A stretch of DNA of 55,881 nucleotides from Rhodospirillaceae bacterium (GCA_018667855.1 JABIRL010000283.1:1-55881); one strand, 5' to 3'. Shown: positions 1 through 9,065, counted from the first letter of the stretch. Numbers and translations: made by a program. The notes: generated by a model not told the origin, from the letters alone.

Positions 1-776
1 CCGGCGGTATCGATCAGGCGGATTGCCTGCTCCCGCCATTGCCAGGCCACGCCGATGGCATCGCGGGTCAGGCCCGGCTCGGGCCCGGTGATCTGCCGTT
101 CTTCGCCCAGCAGGCGGTTGACAAGGGTGGACTTGCCCGCGTTGGGCCGGCCCAGAATGGCCAGTTGCAGGATATGGTCGCCCTCGTCGTCCTCATCACC
201 ATCGTCCCCATCACCGTCGTCGCCGGCGATCTCCTCATCTTCGAGCGTCCTGGCGGTGGCTTCGGCGTTGGCCGCGGCGTACGCCTCCATGGCCTCTAGA
301 ATACCGTTATGCAGGGCCACCAGGCCCTCGCCATGGGCCGCCGAAACCGCCAAAGGTTCGCCCAGGCCCAGGGACCAGGCTTCCGCCAGGCCGCTGTCGC
401 CGGCCGCGCCTTCGCATTTGTTGGCCAGCAGCAGCACCGGTCCGTTGCGCCGGCGCAGCCAATCGGCGAAATGACGGTCCAGGGGCGTCACTCCGGCCCG
501 GCCGTCGATCAGCATCAGGGCCAGATCCGCATCATCCAAGGCGGTTTCGGTCTGCCGCTGCATGCGTCCTTCGAGGCTGTCAGCATCGGCGTCTTCCAGG
601 CCGGCGGTGTCGAACAGCCGGAAACTCAGTTCGGCGAGATTACCCTCGCCCTCCCGGCGGTCCCGGGTCACGCCGGGACGGTCATCGACCAGGGCCAGGC
701 GCTTGCCCACCAGGCGATTAAACAGCGTCGACTTGCCCACATTGGGGCGGCCGATAATAGCAATCGTGAACGTCAT
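1..776 (-). CDS. der: Ribosome biogenesis GTPase Der (EngA), partial
   Basis: This is the N-terminal 258 codons of Der, a tandem-GTPase factor for 50S subunit assembly; the C-terminus lies beyond position 1. Translation from the ATG at 776 begins [17 protein letters not shown], the first G1 motif, followed by the switch region [11 protein letters not shown] second G1 motif, [15 protein letters not shown], lies around 110-158, so both G domains are entered. The linker between them holds an acidic stretch ([20 protein letters not shown]), longer and more acidic than in the enterobacterial protein. The gene heads a leftward group with the bamB-like and yfgM-like genes, an order also seen near der in other proteobacteria. 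The identification is secure; the truncation is only the window edge. Confidence 0.95.
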   Translation of the reverse strand, partial: MTFTIAIIGRPNVGKSTLFNRLVGKRLALVDDRPGVTRDRREGEGNLAELSFRLFDTAGLEDADADSLEGRMQRQTETALDDADLALMLIDGRAGVTPLDRHFADWLRRRNGPVLLLANKCEGAAGDSGLAEAWSLGLGEPLAVSAAHGEGLVALHNGILEAMEAYAAANAEATARTLEDEEIAGDDGDGDDGDEDDEGDHILQLAILGRPNAGKSTLVNRLLGEERQITGPEPGLTRDAIGVAWQWREQAIRLIDTA

Positions 777-793
777 GGCTTATTCCGCAACAT

Positions 794-2128
794 TTACCTT
801 AGGGCGACCAGATCGCCGTCGTCCGTCAGGACGTAGAGGGAGCCGTCTGCCACCACGGGCGGGATCAGGGCCCCTTCCGGCAGTTCAATACGGCCCAGCG
901 TACGCCCCGAATAAGGCGACACGGCGACCGCATAACCTTGCGAGGAGACCAGCACCAGGCGGTCCGATACCAGCACCGGGCCGCTCCATTGAATGGGGTC
1001 GGCCTTTTCCTCTTCATCCTCGTAGCGGGGCAGCTGCGCCACCCAGCGGATCCGGCCGCTTTTTCGGGCCAGGCAGACCACTTCCGCCTGGGTCGTTACC
1101 AAAAAGATGAAATCGCCGGCCACCCAGGGGGTTTCCATGCCGGCGATATCCCGGTCCCATATGCGCCGGCCGCTGCGCAGGTCGATGGCCGCGATCCGGC
1201 CCGAAAAACTAATCGCCAGGACCAACTCGCGGTCGATCACGGGGCTGCCGCGAATTTCGCTCAAGGTCGATAAAGCCGCCAGACGCCGGGTCCGGACCAA
1301 TTGATCGCCCCAGACCATGCGGCCGTTCTCCAGGCGCAGGGCGAACAGTTCGCCCGAAGAATAAGGCACCACGACCAGGCCGCCGCCCACCGCCGCGCTG
1401 GGCGCGCCGATCAGGCCGGCATCCTCGGGAATTCCAGCATGGCTCCACAGGGTCCCGCCGTCCGTGGCGGACAAGGCGTGCAGCTGATTGTCGTAGGTGA
1501 TGACAAAAACCCGGCCGCCAATGGCCGTCGGGGCGCCGCGTATGGGCGTGCCGATACGCCGTTGCCAGATTTCCTGGCCATCTTCGAATGACATCGCGTG
1601 GACAAAGCCATAGCCCGTGGTGGCATAGACCACGCCGCCATCAATACTGACGCCGCCACCAATGACGCCCTCTTCTTCGTCTTCAGGGGTTAATTCCCGG
1701 CTCCAGAGTTTGCGGCCATCGTCGACGGCAAAGGCCGAGACCGTCGCCTCGGCATCCATGCTGATCAAGCGGCCGTCCTTGACCACCGGCCGGGTCAGCA
1801 GCTTGCTTTCGCTGCCCGATCCGGCGCCGATACTGATTTCCCAGGCCCGGCGTAGATCCTCGCCCACCTCCAGGTGATACATGGCATGGTTGGCGAAGCC
1901 GGCGGCCTGGGGCCAGTCGGGATTACGCCAAGGCCGGGGCAGACGGACATCCAGATCGGCGATCGCCGCATCAGGCTCCAGCGCCTTGTCCAGCTGTAGG
2001 ATCGAAATGCGCTCCCCTGGCAGGGGCGGCTTCTCCGTACCGCCCAGCCAGTCCGGCAGTTCGCACGCGGAAAGTACCGATGCGAAAATGATCAAGGCAG
2101 CCGCCGTAGACCAACGGCTCCGCCTCAC
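794..2128 (-). CDS. bamB: BamB-like outer membrane assembly lipoprotein (PQQ-repeat beta-propeller)
   Basis: This is probably the BamB subunit of the outer membrane beta-barrel assembly machine, a periplasmic lipoprotein. The chosen GTG start at 2128 has a GGAGGG ribosome site 8 nt upstream and gives 444 residues. It opens with a lipoprotein signal (basic VRRSRW, hydrophobic AAALIIFASV, lipobox LSAC with Cys22). The body has repeated PQQ/quinoprotein-type blades, such as DGRKLWSRELT, DGGTLWSHAG and SGRRIWDRDI. It lies 4 nt behind the yfgM-like gene and just before der, the usual order for this trio. An in-frame ATG further upstream would bury the signal peptide behind Arg-rich sequence and was rejected. 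A generic PQQ-repeat lipoprotein is the only real alternative. Confidence 0.9.
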   Translation of the reverse strand: MRRSRWSTAAALIIFASVLSACELPDWLGGTEKPPLPGERISILQLDKALEPDAAIADLDVRLPRPWRNPDWPQAAGFANHAMYHLEVGEDLRRAWEISIGAGSGSESKLLTRPVVKDGRLISMDAEATVSAFAVDDGRKLWSRELTPEDEEEGVIGGGVSIDGGVVYATTGYGFVHAMSFEDGQEIWQRRIGTPIRGAPTAIGGRVFVITYDNQLHALSATDGGTLWSHAGIPEDAGLIGAPSAAVGGGLVVVPYSSGELFALRLENGRMVWGDQLVRTRRLAALSTLSEIRGSPVIDRELVLAISFSGRIAAIDLRSGRRIWDRDIAGMETPWVAGDFIFLVTTQAEVVCLARKSGRIRWVAQLPRYEDEEEKADPIQWSGPVLVSDRLVLVSSQGYAVAVSPYSGRTLGRIELPEGALIPPVVADGSLYVLTDDGDLVALR

Positions 2129-2132
2129 GGGA

Positions 2133-2783
2133 CTAACCCTCCCCTCCCAGGGCGGCCAGCATCTGGGTCGCGCGGTTACGCATGCCTTCGGGCGCGCCGG
2201 CATCTTCCGATAGGGCCTTGAACGCGGCGCGGGCGCCAGCCATGTCGCCGTCCCGGTGTTTCAGGACGGCCTGCATCTCCAGCCCGGAATAACGCCAGGG
2301 TGCGCCCTGACCGGTCAATTCGCCGATCCGCCGGGTCAATTCCTGGGTTTCGCCATCGTTAATCAACAGCATCACGGCCTGCAATTTCGCCAGGCCGCGG
2401 AATATGTCGTCGATATCGTCATCGGCGGCGATCAGGTCGAATTCCGTTACGGCGCCGGCCTTGTCTGCGGTGTCAATCCGGGCGGTCGCGGCCTGGAATT
2501 TGGCGATCACGCCATAGCCGGTATTGGCATCCGCCGCCAGGGACTGGAAGGAATTGATGGCGGCGGCCGTGTCGCCTTTTTTCAGCAGACCGGCGGCGGC
2601 CACATAACGACCGGATTCCTCCGACCGTTGCGCCGCCTTGTATTCCCGCCAGCCGACCCGGCCGGCGGTGCCAACCACAATGGCAACGCAAATAATGATG
2701 ACGTAGATACCGTACTTGCGCCAAAGCACCATGGCCTTGTCGCGTCTGACATCCTCGTCGACTTCCTGGAAAATATCCGCCAC
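2133..2783 (-). CDS. YfgM-like membrane-anchored tetratricopeptide protein
   Basis: A 216-residue inner-membrane protein with a short cytoplasmic N-terminus (VADIFQEVDEDVRRDKAM), one membrane helix near residues 27-48 (YGIYVIIICVAIVVGTAG), and a helical TPR-like periplasmic part. This matches the YfgM/DUF2133 family, ancillary to the SecYEG translocon and periplasmic chaperones. I chose the GTG at 2783 because VADIFQEVDED is the usual family start and a GGTGGGGTG sequence lies upstream; upstream ATG codons would add about 46 non-conserved residues. The stop is followed within 5 nt by the bamB-like start, so the two are probably translated from one message. The start assignment is less certain than the family. 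Confidence 0.8.
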   Translation of the reverse strand: MADIFQEVDEDVRRDKAMVLWRKYGIYVIIICVAIVVGTAGRVGWREYKAAQRSEESGRYVAAAGLLKKGDTAAAINSFQSLAADANTGYGVIAKFQAATARIDTADKAGAVTEFDLIAADDDIDDIFRGLAKLQAVMLLINDGETQELTRRIGELTGQGAPWRYSGLEMQAVLKHRDGDMAGARAAFKALSEDAGAPEGMRNRATQMLAALGGEG

Positions 2784-2954
2784 GCGGGCACACCCCACCA
2801 CTTTTGGCCGCAAATCACCAAAATTCGCCAAAATTCTAGGAACTTGCGGCATTTGAAAAAAGTCGGCCAATCTAGCCTGCGCGCGGCGTTCGGGCAAGCG
2901 GTCAGATGCCATGGGAAACAAGGAATTTCCGCCCCCGATGGGCGGCTCTGTCCG

Positions 2955-4325
2955 CTATTGAATATCGGGGCCCGGCAAGGCGGGTAAAAGCGGCGCGATC
3001 ACCTCGGCCAGGGCCAGCAATTGGCCGTCCGCCAGCGGCCGCGCCATCAATTGCAAACCAAGCGGCAGACCGTCGGGCGACAGACCACACGGCAGGCTAA
3101 CAGCCGGACAGCCCCCGTGGTTGGCCCATTGGGTGAAATCCGCCTGCCCGGGCGGCGGCGATTGTTCAAACGGAAATGCGGCTTGCGGTGCCGTCGGCAA
3201 CACCAGCAGGTCGACCTGATCGAACAGCTTACGTATTTCGAGGCCCACCGCCACCAGATGCCGTTGGGCCGCGACCAGACGATGGGCCGGGGCCGCGCGG
3301 CCATAATCCAGCATCTTCGCGAAAGCCTCGGAAAAATCATTCCGGCTCGATAATAATTCAGCTTCCAAAGCATATCCGGCCTCGGCTTCCGAAATCAGCA
3401 ACCCGGCCAGGCGGCTACCGGTGGGGTCGGGATTGGGTAAGGTGACGTCCGCCCTGACCGCGCCGTGTTGTTGCAAATTATCCACATGGGTCTCGAAGTC
3501 GGCCCAGATGTCGGGATCGCAATCGGTAATATCAGCACCCAACGGCACGGCGAAACGCAAACCTTTCAGGTCCGCTGGACCGGCACGCAGGGCGCGATGT
3601 GGATGGGCGGATTCCGCGCTGTCGGGATCGTGGCCCGCCAGCACCGACAGCATCACCGACAGATCCCGGACCGAGCGGCACAGCGGGCCCACATGATCCA
3701 GGCCATAACTCAGCGGCACCACCCCACGGGTGGAGATCAGGCCATAACTGGCTTTCAACCCGGCCAGGCCGCAGTAGGCCGCCGGCAGGCGGACGGAACC
3801 CATGGTGTCGGTCCCCAGCGCGGCGGCGCAAAACCGCGCGGCCACGGCCGCCGCGGACCCGCCGGAGGAGCCGCCCGGCGTGTAGCCATGACGCCAGGGG
3901 TTGTGGGTCGGGCCGTGGTGGTGGTTGTCAGTAGTAGCGCCCAGGGCCCCTTCATGCATATTAAGCTTACCCATGATCACCGCGCCCGCATGGCGCAGAA
4001 GATGCGCGGCGGTCGCGTCCTGGTCCGGCTGGCGGAATTTCGCCATGCCGTTGGTAGTGGGCACCCCGGCCAGATCGATGTTGTGCTTCAGGGCGATGGG
4101 AATACCGTCCAGGGGCGACAAACTTCCGCCGTTGGCACGGCGTTCGTCCGCCGCGCGGGCTTGCCGCCGCGCGGGATCGGCCAACAAAGTGATGAAACAG
4201 TTCAGGCTGTCTTCATACTGATCAATGCGCGCCAGATAGGCATCCAACAAATCCTCCGCCGTGAAATCGCCCGCTTCCAGGCCGGCTGCGGCGGCGGTGA
4301 TATCCAGTTTCGTCAGATCAGCCAC
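2955..4325 (-). CDS. Amidase-signature family amidohydrolase (first of three)
   Basis: A 456-residue enzyme of the amidase signature family, which hydrolyses carboxamide C-N bonds. The Ser-cisSer-Lys triad is visible as Lys80 (PIALKHNID), Ser153 in PGGSSGGSAAA and Ser177 in TMGSVRLPAA; the 24-residue spacing between the serines is the family norm. The GTG start at 4325 follows an AAGGA site and lies 5 nt after the stop of the MmgE/PrpD gene, indicating co-transcription. The signature carries MGSVRLP where GGSIRIP is common. It is not GatA: there is no gatB or gatC nearby, and the context is catabolic. The substrate cannot be read from sequence; allophanate, a malonamate-type amide or an aryl amide are all possible. 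Confidence 0.87.
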   Translation of the reverse strand: MADLTKLDITAAAAGLEAGDFTAEDLLDAYLARIDQYEDSLNCFITLLADPARRQARAADERRANGGSLSPLDGIPIALKHNIDLAGVPTTNGMAKFRQPDQDATAAHLLRHAGAVIMGKLNMHEGALGATTDNHHHGPTHNPWRHGYTPGGSSGGSAAAVAARFCAAALGTDTMGSVRLPAAYCGLAGLKASYGLISTRGVVPLSYGLDHVGPLCRSVRDLSVMLSVLAGHDPDSAESAHPHRALRAGPADLKGLRFAVPLGADITDCDPDIWADFETHVDNLQQHGAVRADVTLPNPDPTGSRLAGLLISEAEAGYALEAELLSSRNDFSEAFAKMLDYGRAAPAHRLVAAQRHLVAVGLEIRKLFDQVDLLVLPTAPQAAFPFEQSPPPGQADFTQWANHGGCPAVSLPCGLSPDGLPLGLQLMARPLADGQLLALAEVIAPLLPALPGPDIQ

Positions 4326-4330
4326 GACAA

Positions 4331-5698
4331 TTATCCTTGCGCCGGGATCATCAGATCCACCAGCCTGCTCACATCGTCCAGGGTTTCCAGTTCCTCGACC
4401 GTTTCGATCAACGCCTCCACGCTGGCCGCATCCATGGGCCGGGGCGCCGCCGCGCAATTGCCGCGGAATTTGTCCAGATGGGCGGCGTGCGTCATGGGAT
4501 TTGCCGGGCTGCCGTAGACATCCTGGATGGCGATGGCATGGTGCGCGCCTGATTTCAGGATCACGGTGATGGCGACCGGCACCAGGGCGTTGGGATCGGG
4601 GTTGTCATCGATCTCAATCCGGATGCGCCGGGCCAGGTCCATTGTTTCGGGGTCGGTCAGGGCGCTCGGATCATAAGCATCGACGCCGATGCCGTTCCGG
4701 TGCAAGGCGTGCGATGTAACGTACTGCGCGCACAGGCGGGCATAATTGGTGGTCATGGTGTCTTCGACGGGCCGGCCCACCAGATGGTGGATCAGGGGCG
4801 GCACAGCGGCCTCGATCCGCTCAATTTCAGCCGCCGTGAAGCCCTCTTGGCGTTGCAGGCGTAAACAGCCGTCGACGATGCCATGGGTAGCCCGACCGGA
4901 GGGGTAGGGTTTGTGAGACAATTCGGTGATGCGCCAGGTGCGGCCCAGATCGCGCAACAGAACATCGCGATCATAGTCATCCTCGAACAGCCGAAAGAAC
5001 CCAAACGGGCCTTCCAGAATATTGCGCGGACCCTGCAAACCGGCCGCCGCCATGTCGCAGGCGACGACGGCATTGCGGGCATTGAAGCCGACCTGCATGC
5101 CCAGCAGCGCCGAGCCTTCCGTATGGGCCTGCATGGTGCCGCACATCTGACCATATGCGATGGAATAGGCATGGCGCAGGGTTTCGCTATCGAAGCCTTT
5201 TAATTTGCCAATGGCGGTGACGGCGGCCAGGGCGCCGGCGGTGCCGGGGCGGAAGAACTTCAGGCCCGTGGTGACGGCAACGGCGATATGGCAGGCCACG
5301 TCCACGCCCAGAATAGCGGCCAGCATAAGATCCTTGCCCGTGACGCCGCCGTCCCGTTCCGCCACGGCCATGGCGCCGCCCAACAGCACGGTCATGGAAT
5401 GCACCACGGCGCCCTCGTGGACGCAGTCGAATTCGGCGTTGTGGATCTGATAGGCGTTGCACAACGCGGCCGCCGGCGCCGGCAAGGGCTGGCCATGGCC
5501 CCAGACGCGGGCATCGTCTCCCTTGCCCCACTGGCTGGTCAGCTGGATCATCTCATCAACCCAAGGGCCGCCGCCGCCCGACAGGCCGACCCCGAAACTG
5601 TCCAATATGAAGGTCTTGGCCGCTCTGATCGCCCCCTCCGGAACGTCCGGAAAGGCGGTGTTTCGTACGTGCTCGACGAAATCCTCGATCGCATCCAT
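4331..5698 (-). CDS. MmgE/PrpD family protein
   Basis: A 455-residue member of the MmgE/PrpD family, which includes 2-methylcitrate dehydratase and cis-aconitate decarboxylase; these enzymes remove water or CO2 from small tricarboxylates. Family features include the N-terminal ILDSFGVGLSGGG, the region NAEFDCVHEGAVVHSM with candidate catalytic His residues, and KPYPSGRATHGIVDG around the middle. There is no prpB or prpC here, so a methylcitrate cycle role is not supported. The gene starts 79 nt from the divergent CoA-transferase and runs directly into the amidase, so these three probably form one catabolic unit acting on a branched or amide-bearing carboxylic acid. Confidence 0.85.
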   Translation of the reverse strand: MDAIEDFVEHVRNTAFPDVPEGAIRAAKTFILDSFGVGLSGGGGPWVDEMIQLTSQWGKGDDARVWGHGQPLPAPAAALCNAYQIHNAEFDCVHEGAVVHSMTVLLGGAMAVAERDGGVTGKDLMLAAILGVDVACHIAVAVTTGLKFFRPGTAGALAAVTAIGKLKGFDSETLRHAYSIAYGQMCGTMQAHTEGSALLGMQVGFNARNAVVACDMAAAGLQGPRNILEGPFGFFRLFEDDYDRDVLLRDLGRTWRITELSHKPYPSGRATHGIVDGCLRLQRQEGFTAAEIERIEAAVPPLIHHLVGRPVEDTMTTNYARLCAQYVTSHALHRNGIGVDAYDPSALTDPETMDLARRIRIEIDDNPDPNALVPVAITVILKSGAHHAIAIQDVYGSPANPMTHAAHLDKFRGNCAAAPRPMDAASVEALIETVEELETLDDVSRLVDLMIPAQG

Positions 5699-5777
5699 TC
5701 TTTTTGACCCTTACCTTGCCCCCGCCCAAGGCTATACAATACCCCAAATTGAAATTGTAAAGCGTCATAGGATCGCC

Positions 5778-7079
5778 ATGCCCAAAACAATTGCCGCCTC
5801 TGATTTGCCTGCTATGTTGCGACCGGGCCAGACCATCTTCGTGCAAGGCGCGGTGGGGGAGCCCCTGGTGCTGGGCCAGGCTCTGGCCGAAGCGGGGGAC
5901 GCCAGCCGGGGCGTGCATTACTTGTCCTGTCTGGTGCCGGGCATTAACCGGACGGATTTCTCGGCCTTCCATGAGTCAGCCTCCATGACGGCATTTTTCG
6001 TTCAGGCTGAATTGCGGGACTCTTTCGCGGCCGGCAAGGTTAGGTTTCTGCCCCTGCATTACAGCGGCATCTGCAGCTATATGAAAAACCACTCCGCCGT
6101 CGATCTGCTGTTGATGCAAGTCGCCCCGCCGGATGAGAACGGCATGTGCAGCCTAGGCCTTTCCGTGGATTTCGTGCCCTTGATGCTGGACAAGGCCAAG
6201 GTCGTCGTGGCCGAGGTCAACGCGAATATGCCCTCTCCACCCGGCAGCCCGAAAATTCCTTATGAGCGGCTGGATTATGTGGTTCCAAGCGACCGCGCCC
6301 TGCCTGAAATGCCGACCGGCGATCTGCCGCCGGTGATCGAGACCATTGGGCAAAAGGTTGCCCAATTGATCCACGATGGCGATTGCATTCAGATTGGTAT
6401 CGGCAAGGTACCCGCCGCCATTCTGACTTGCCTGAAGGACCGCAAGAACCTGGGTCTGCACGGCGGCATGGTGACCGACGAAGTGGCCGAATTAGTGGAC
6501 GTTGGCGCCCTGGATTGCAGCCTGAAAAGTATCGATAAAGATATCCTGATCTGCGGCGCGGCCATGGGTACCCAGCGGGTTTTCGACTGGGCGGCTGGGC
6601 GCGAGGATGTGATCTTTCGGGGTGCCGACTACACCCACAATGTGCCCGTGGTGGCGCAGATCGACAATTTCGTGTCCATCAACTCCACATTGGAGGTGGA
6701 CCTGACCGGCCAGGCTAATTCGGAAACCCTGGACGGCCGCCAGATCAGCGGCACCGGCGGCCTGGTGGATTTCGTGCGCGGCGCCCGTATGGCCAACAAC
6801 GGCCGCTCTATCCTGGCGCTGTCCGCCACGGCGGCCCGGGGCAAGATCTCGCGTATTGTGCCCACCCTGACCGCCGGTTCGGCGATCAGTTGCCCCCGCG
6901 CCGATATTGACTACGTGGTCACCGAATTCGGGGCCGCCCGCCTGAAGGATAAATCGGTGGACGAGCGGGCCGAGGCTCTGATCGCCATCGCCGCGCCGGA
7001 ATTTCACGACGAATTACAGCGGGCCTGGGCCCTGCAGCGGGACCGCATGCGGGGCATAATTGGTTCGTCTGGATCTTAA
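5778..7079 (+). CDS. Acetyl-CoA hydrolase/CoA-transferase family protein
   Basis: A 433-residue member of the family that includes 4-hydroxybutyrate CoA-transferase and acetyl-CoA hydrolase. The ATG at 5778 (MPKTIAASDLPAMLRPG) follows a TAGGAT ribosome site; longer reading upstream runs antisense through the MmgE/PrpD gene. Family blocks are present: FVQGAVGEPLVLGQAL near the start, LLMQVAPPDENGMCSLGLSV in the N-domain, and FVSINSTLEVDLTGQANSE in the C-domain. At the segment that usually contains the catalytic Glu (LGxHTEM in 4-hydroxybutyrate transferases) this protein reads LGLHGGMVTDE, so the standard covalent mechanism is doubtful. It is divergent from the MmgE/PrpD-amidase pair and probably activates or de-esterifies their product. 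Confidence 0.85.
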   Translation: MPKTIAASDLPAMLRPGQTIFVQGAVGEPLVLGQALAEAGDASRGVHYLSCLVPGINRTDFSAFHESASMTAFFVQAELRDSFAAGKVRFLPLHYSGICSYMKNHSAVDLLLMQVAPPDENGMCSLGLSVDFVPLMLDKAKVVVAEVNANMPSPPGSPKIPYERLDYVVPSDRALPEMPTGDLPPVIETIGQKVAQLIHDGDCIQIGIGKVPAAILTCLKDRKNLGLHGGMVTDEVAELVDVGALDCSLKSIDKDILICGAAMGTQRVFDWAAGREDVIFRGADYTHNVPVVAQIDNFVSINSTLEVDLTGQANSETLDGRQISGTGGLVDFVRGARMANNGRSILALSATAARGKISRIVPTLTAGSAISCPRADIDYVVTEFGAARLKDKSVDERAEALIAIAAPEFHDELQRAWALQRDRMRGIIGSSGS

Positions 7080-7158
7080 CCATTCCTTTATCACGTTCTG
7101 TTGTTATAGGACCTGGACCATTCCATTTTGGTCAACATAACGACGGAGTTTCGCCAGG

Positions 7159-7464
7159 ATGTTTGGCTGGCTAAGAGCAGTATTATTGGTCGCCGTGGCG
7201 CTGAATGGCGCCGGGTGCACCGCCGTGGCCGTGAAACTGGTGGACGAGGTGGATTCCACCGTATCCAAGCTGGTGCAATCCGACTGCGAGATTATCCGCG
7301 TCATTCACGGCATGAACATCTGCCGCAGCGACGGCAGCCAGGCGGTGATGCCAGCGGCGTACTGCTATCGCACCCTGGGCGGTGTCGATTGTTACGACCG
7401 CGCCGACCCCGGCGACCGCCCGATTACCCGCCACGCAACCCGCGCCACCGCCGGCCTGGAATAG
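7159..7464 (+). CDS. Small predicted lipoprotein, unknown function
   Basis: A 101-residue protein that I do not recognise. It starts at ATG 7159 with a GGAG site about 12 nt upstream. The N-terminus is a lipoprotein signal: MFGWLRAVLLVAVALNGAGC, with Cys20 as the likely lipidated residue. The mature part holds five further cysteines (SDCEIIRVIHGMNICRSDG, AYCYRTLGGVDCYDR), unusual for so short a secreted protein and suggestive of disulfides. It stands alone between the CoA-transferase and tRNA-Ala. The signal peptide and start make it likely to be a real gene; function is unknown. Confidence 0.65.
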   Translation: MFGWLRAVLLVAVALNGAGCTAVAVKLVDEVDSTVSKLVQSDCEIIRVIHGMNICRSDGSQAVMPAAYCYRTLGGVDCYDRADPGDRPITRHATRATAGLE

Positions 7465-7509
7465 CCGCCGTCTCGAATTTTTTCGTCATCCGAAGTGTTG
7501 ATGGGGATT

Positions 7510-7585
7510 TGGTGGAGCCGAGCGGGATCGAACCGCTGACCTCCACGTTGCGAACGTGGCGCTCTCCCAACTGAGCTACGGCCCC
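7510..7585 (-). tRNA. tRNA-Ala (anticodon CGC)
   Basis: A complete 76-nt cloverleaf on the minus strand with encoded CCA. The acceptor pairs GGGGCCG with CGGCTCC (one G-T pair). The D arm begins GCTCAGTTGGGAGAGC, the anticodon stem CCACG/CGTGG encloses TTCGCAA (anticodon CGC, reading GCG alanine codons), and the T arm contains GGTTCGATCC. A promoter-like TTGACA lies just upstream. Confidence 0.96.
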
Positions 7586-7598
7586 CGAAATCCGCTGG

Positions 7599-7628
7599 CA
7601 TATAGGTACCATCCGTGGGGGCTGTCAA
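7599..7628 (-). promoter_or_regulatory. Sigma70-type promoter for tRNA-Ala
   Basis: On the minus strand TTGACA (7628-7623) is followed after 18 nt by TATATG (7604-7599), just upstream of the tRNA 5' end at 7585. The -35 is a perfect consensus; the -10 matches 4 of 6. Assignment is by position and similarity only. Confidence 0.6.
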
Positions 7629-7761
7629 GAGGGCTGTCGGGGGGTGGAAGTTCCGCCGGCCCCCAACTTGCATGCTTGCGTTGGCGGCTGGGGGGCATTA
7701 CATCTGTGGCGACTGCCGGCAAGGCGCTTGCATAGGTATTGGGAAGGGGCTGGGGCTGCTC

Positions 7762-8055
7762 ATGTGTTCTGTTATCGAATTGGTTTCAAGCGTCGTCATG
7801 CTGTACTTCTGGATGATCATGATCCAGGTGGTGATGTCGTGGCTGGTGGTTTTTAACGTCATCAACACGCAGAACCGCTTTGTCTTCATGGTCGGCGATT
7901 TTCTGCACAAGATTACCGAACCGGCGCTTGGTCCCATACGCCGTCTGATGCCCAATCTGGGCGGCATAGACCTGTCACCGGTGGTTCTGATCCTGTTGCT
8001 GATTTTCCTGCAGAACCTGCTGCGTGAAGTCAGCGGCTGCGGCCACGGATTCTAG
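7762..8055 (+). CDS. YggT family membrane protein
   Basis: A 97-residue integral membrane protein of the YggT family, with two hydrophobic segments (about residues 3-30, with MLYFWMIMIQVVMSWLVVF, and 65-88, with LSPVVLILLLIFLQNLL) separated by the family region containing ITEPALGPIRRLMPNLGGID. The ATG at 7762 follows a purine-rich stretch; longer in-frame sequence upstream lacks family character. YggT proteins have been linked to cell division, osmotic tolerance and membrane protein assembly, but no single role is settled. In many alphaproteobacteria the gene precedes a DUF167 gene and folD; here folD is about 14 kb away. Confidence 0.88.
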   Translation: MCSVIELVSSVVMLYFWMIMIQVVMSWLVVFNVINTQNRFVFMVGDFLHKITEPALGPIRRLMPNLGGIDLSPVVLILLLIFLQNLLREVSGCGHGF

Positions 8056-8074
8056 CACCACATCAAGCTACCGC

Positions 8075-9043
8075 TCAGCCGCCCTCCACTCCCTGGGTGT
8101 TTACGTATACCGCATAAAGCGATTGGCTGGCCGCCATGAACAGGCGGTTGCGCTTGGGCCCGCCGAAACAGACGTTGGCGCAGCGTTCGGGCAGGGCGAT
8201 GCGCCCGATCTTGGCGCCGTCGGGGGCGAACACCAGAACGCCATCCAGCTCCGCCGATCCCATGCCCCAGCCGCACCACAGATTACCGTCCACGTCGGAA
8301 CGCATGCCGTCCGGCGTGCCGCCGGGACCGGCGTCGATATGCACCCGTTTGTTGCCGATCGTGCGGCCGCCGGTGGCAACGTCATAGGCCAGGATTTTCC
8401 GGTTCGGCACGCCACGGGATTCCACCACGTAAAGAATGCTCTCATCCGGTGAAAAACACAGACCATTTGGGCCCAGCACATCGTCGGCCACCACGGTGAT
8501 GTCGCCATTGTCCCCATCGATGCGATAGACCGCCTGGGGCACTTCCGGTTCCGCCTTGTGGCCCTCGTAATTGCCCAGAATGCCAAAAGGCGGATCCGTG
8601 AACCAGATGGAGCCGTCAGACTTCACAACCACATCGTTGGGCGAATTCAGGGGCTTGCCCTGCCATTGGTCCATCAGAACCGTGATGGAGCCGTCGTACT
8701 CCGTGCGGGTCACGCGCCGGCCGCCATGTTCGCAGGTGACCAGGCGGCCCTGGCGGTCCCGGGTGTGGCCGTTGGCGAAATCGGTCGGCTTGCGATAGGT
8801 GCTGACGCGGCCGGTTTCTTCTTCCCATTTCAAAATGCGGTTGTTGGGGATATCGCTCCACAGCAGATAGCGGCCGTCGCCGAACCAGACCGGTCCCTCC
8901 GCCCAGCGGCAGCCGGTATACAGCCGCTCCACCGCCGCCGAGAAGATGCGATAGGGCTCAAACCGTTCATCCAGGGTCTCGATCGCCGGGTCCGGATAGC
9001 GGGGATGATCGCGCCAACCGGCAGTTTTCGGATGCTTGGTCAT
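8075..9043 (-). CDS. SMP-30/gluconolactonase/LRE family protein
   Basis: A 322-residue six-bladed beta-propeller of the SMP-30 family; characterised members are Ca/Zn-dependent lactonases of sugar-acid pathways. Visible family blocks are AEGPVWFGDGRYLLWSDIPN (metal Glu in the EGP motif), LNSPNDVVVKSDGSIWFTDP (metal Asn) and PDGMRSDVDGNLW (metal Asp). There is no signal peptide, so it should be cytoplasmic. Its ATG at 9043 has a GAAAGA site. It lies downstream of apt on the same strand, but the biochemical connection is not obvious; no sugar dehydrogenase or dehydratase is nearby, so the lactone substrate is unknown. Confidence 0.9.
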   Translation of the reverse strand: MTKHPKTAGWRDHPRYPDPAIETLDERFEPYRIFSAAVERLYTGCRWAEGPVWFGDGRYLLWSDIPNNRILKWEEETGRVSTYRKPTDFANGHTRDRQGRLVTCEHGGRRVTRTEYDGSITVLMDQWQGKPLNSPNDVVVKSDGSIWFTDPPFGILGNYEGHKAEPEVPQAVYRIDGDNGDITVVADDVLGPNGLCFSPDESILYVVESRGVPNRKILAYDVATGGRTIGNKRVHIDAGPGGTPDGMRSDVDGNLWCGWGMGSAELDGVLVFAPDGAKIGRIALPERCANVCFGGPKRNRLFMAASQSLYAVYVNTQGVEGG

Positions 9044-9065
9044 TGGGGTCTTTCTTGCTGTCCCA

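Noticed and set aside
3465-4517. A 350-codon rightward open frame opposite the first amidase
   Set aside because: It is antisense to a gene with intact catalytic motifs; its sequence is Gly/Arg/Gln-rich and family-less.
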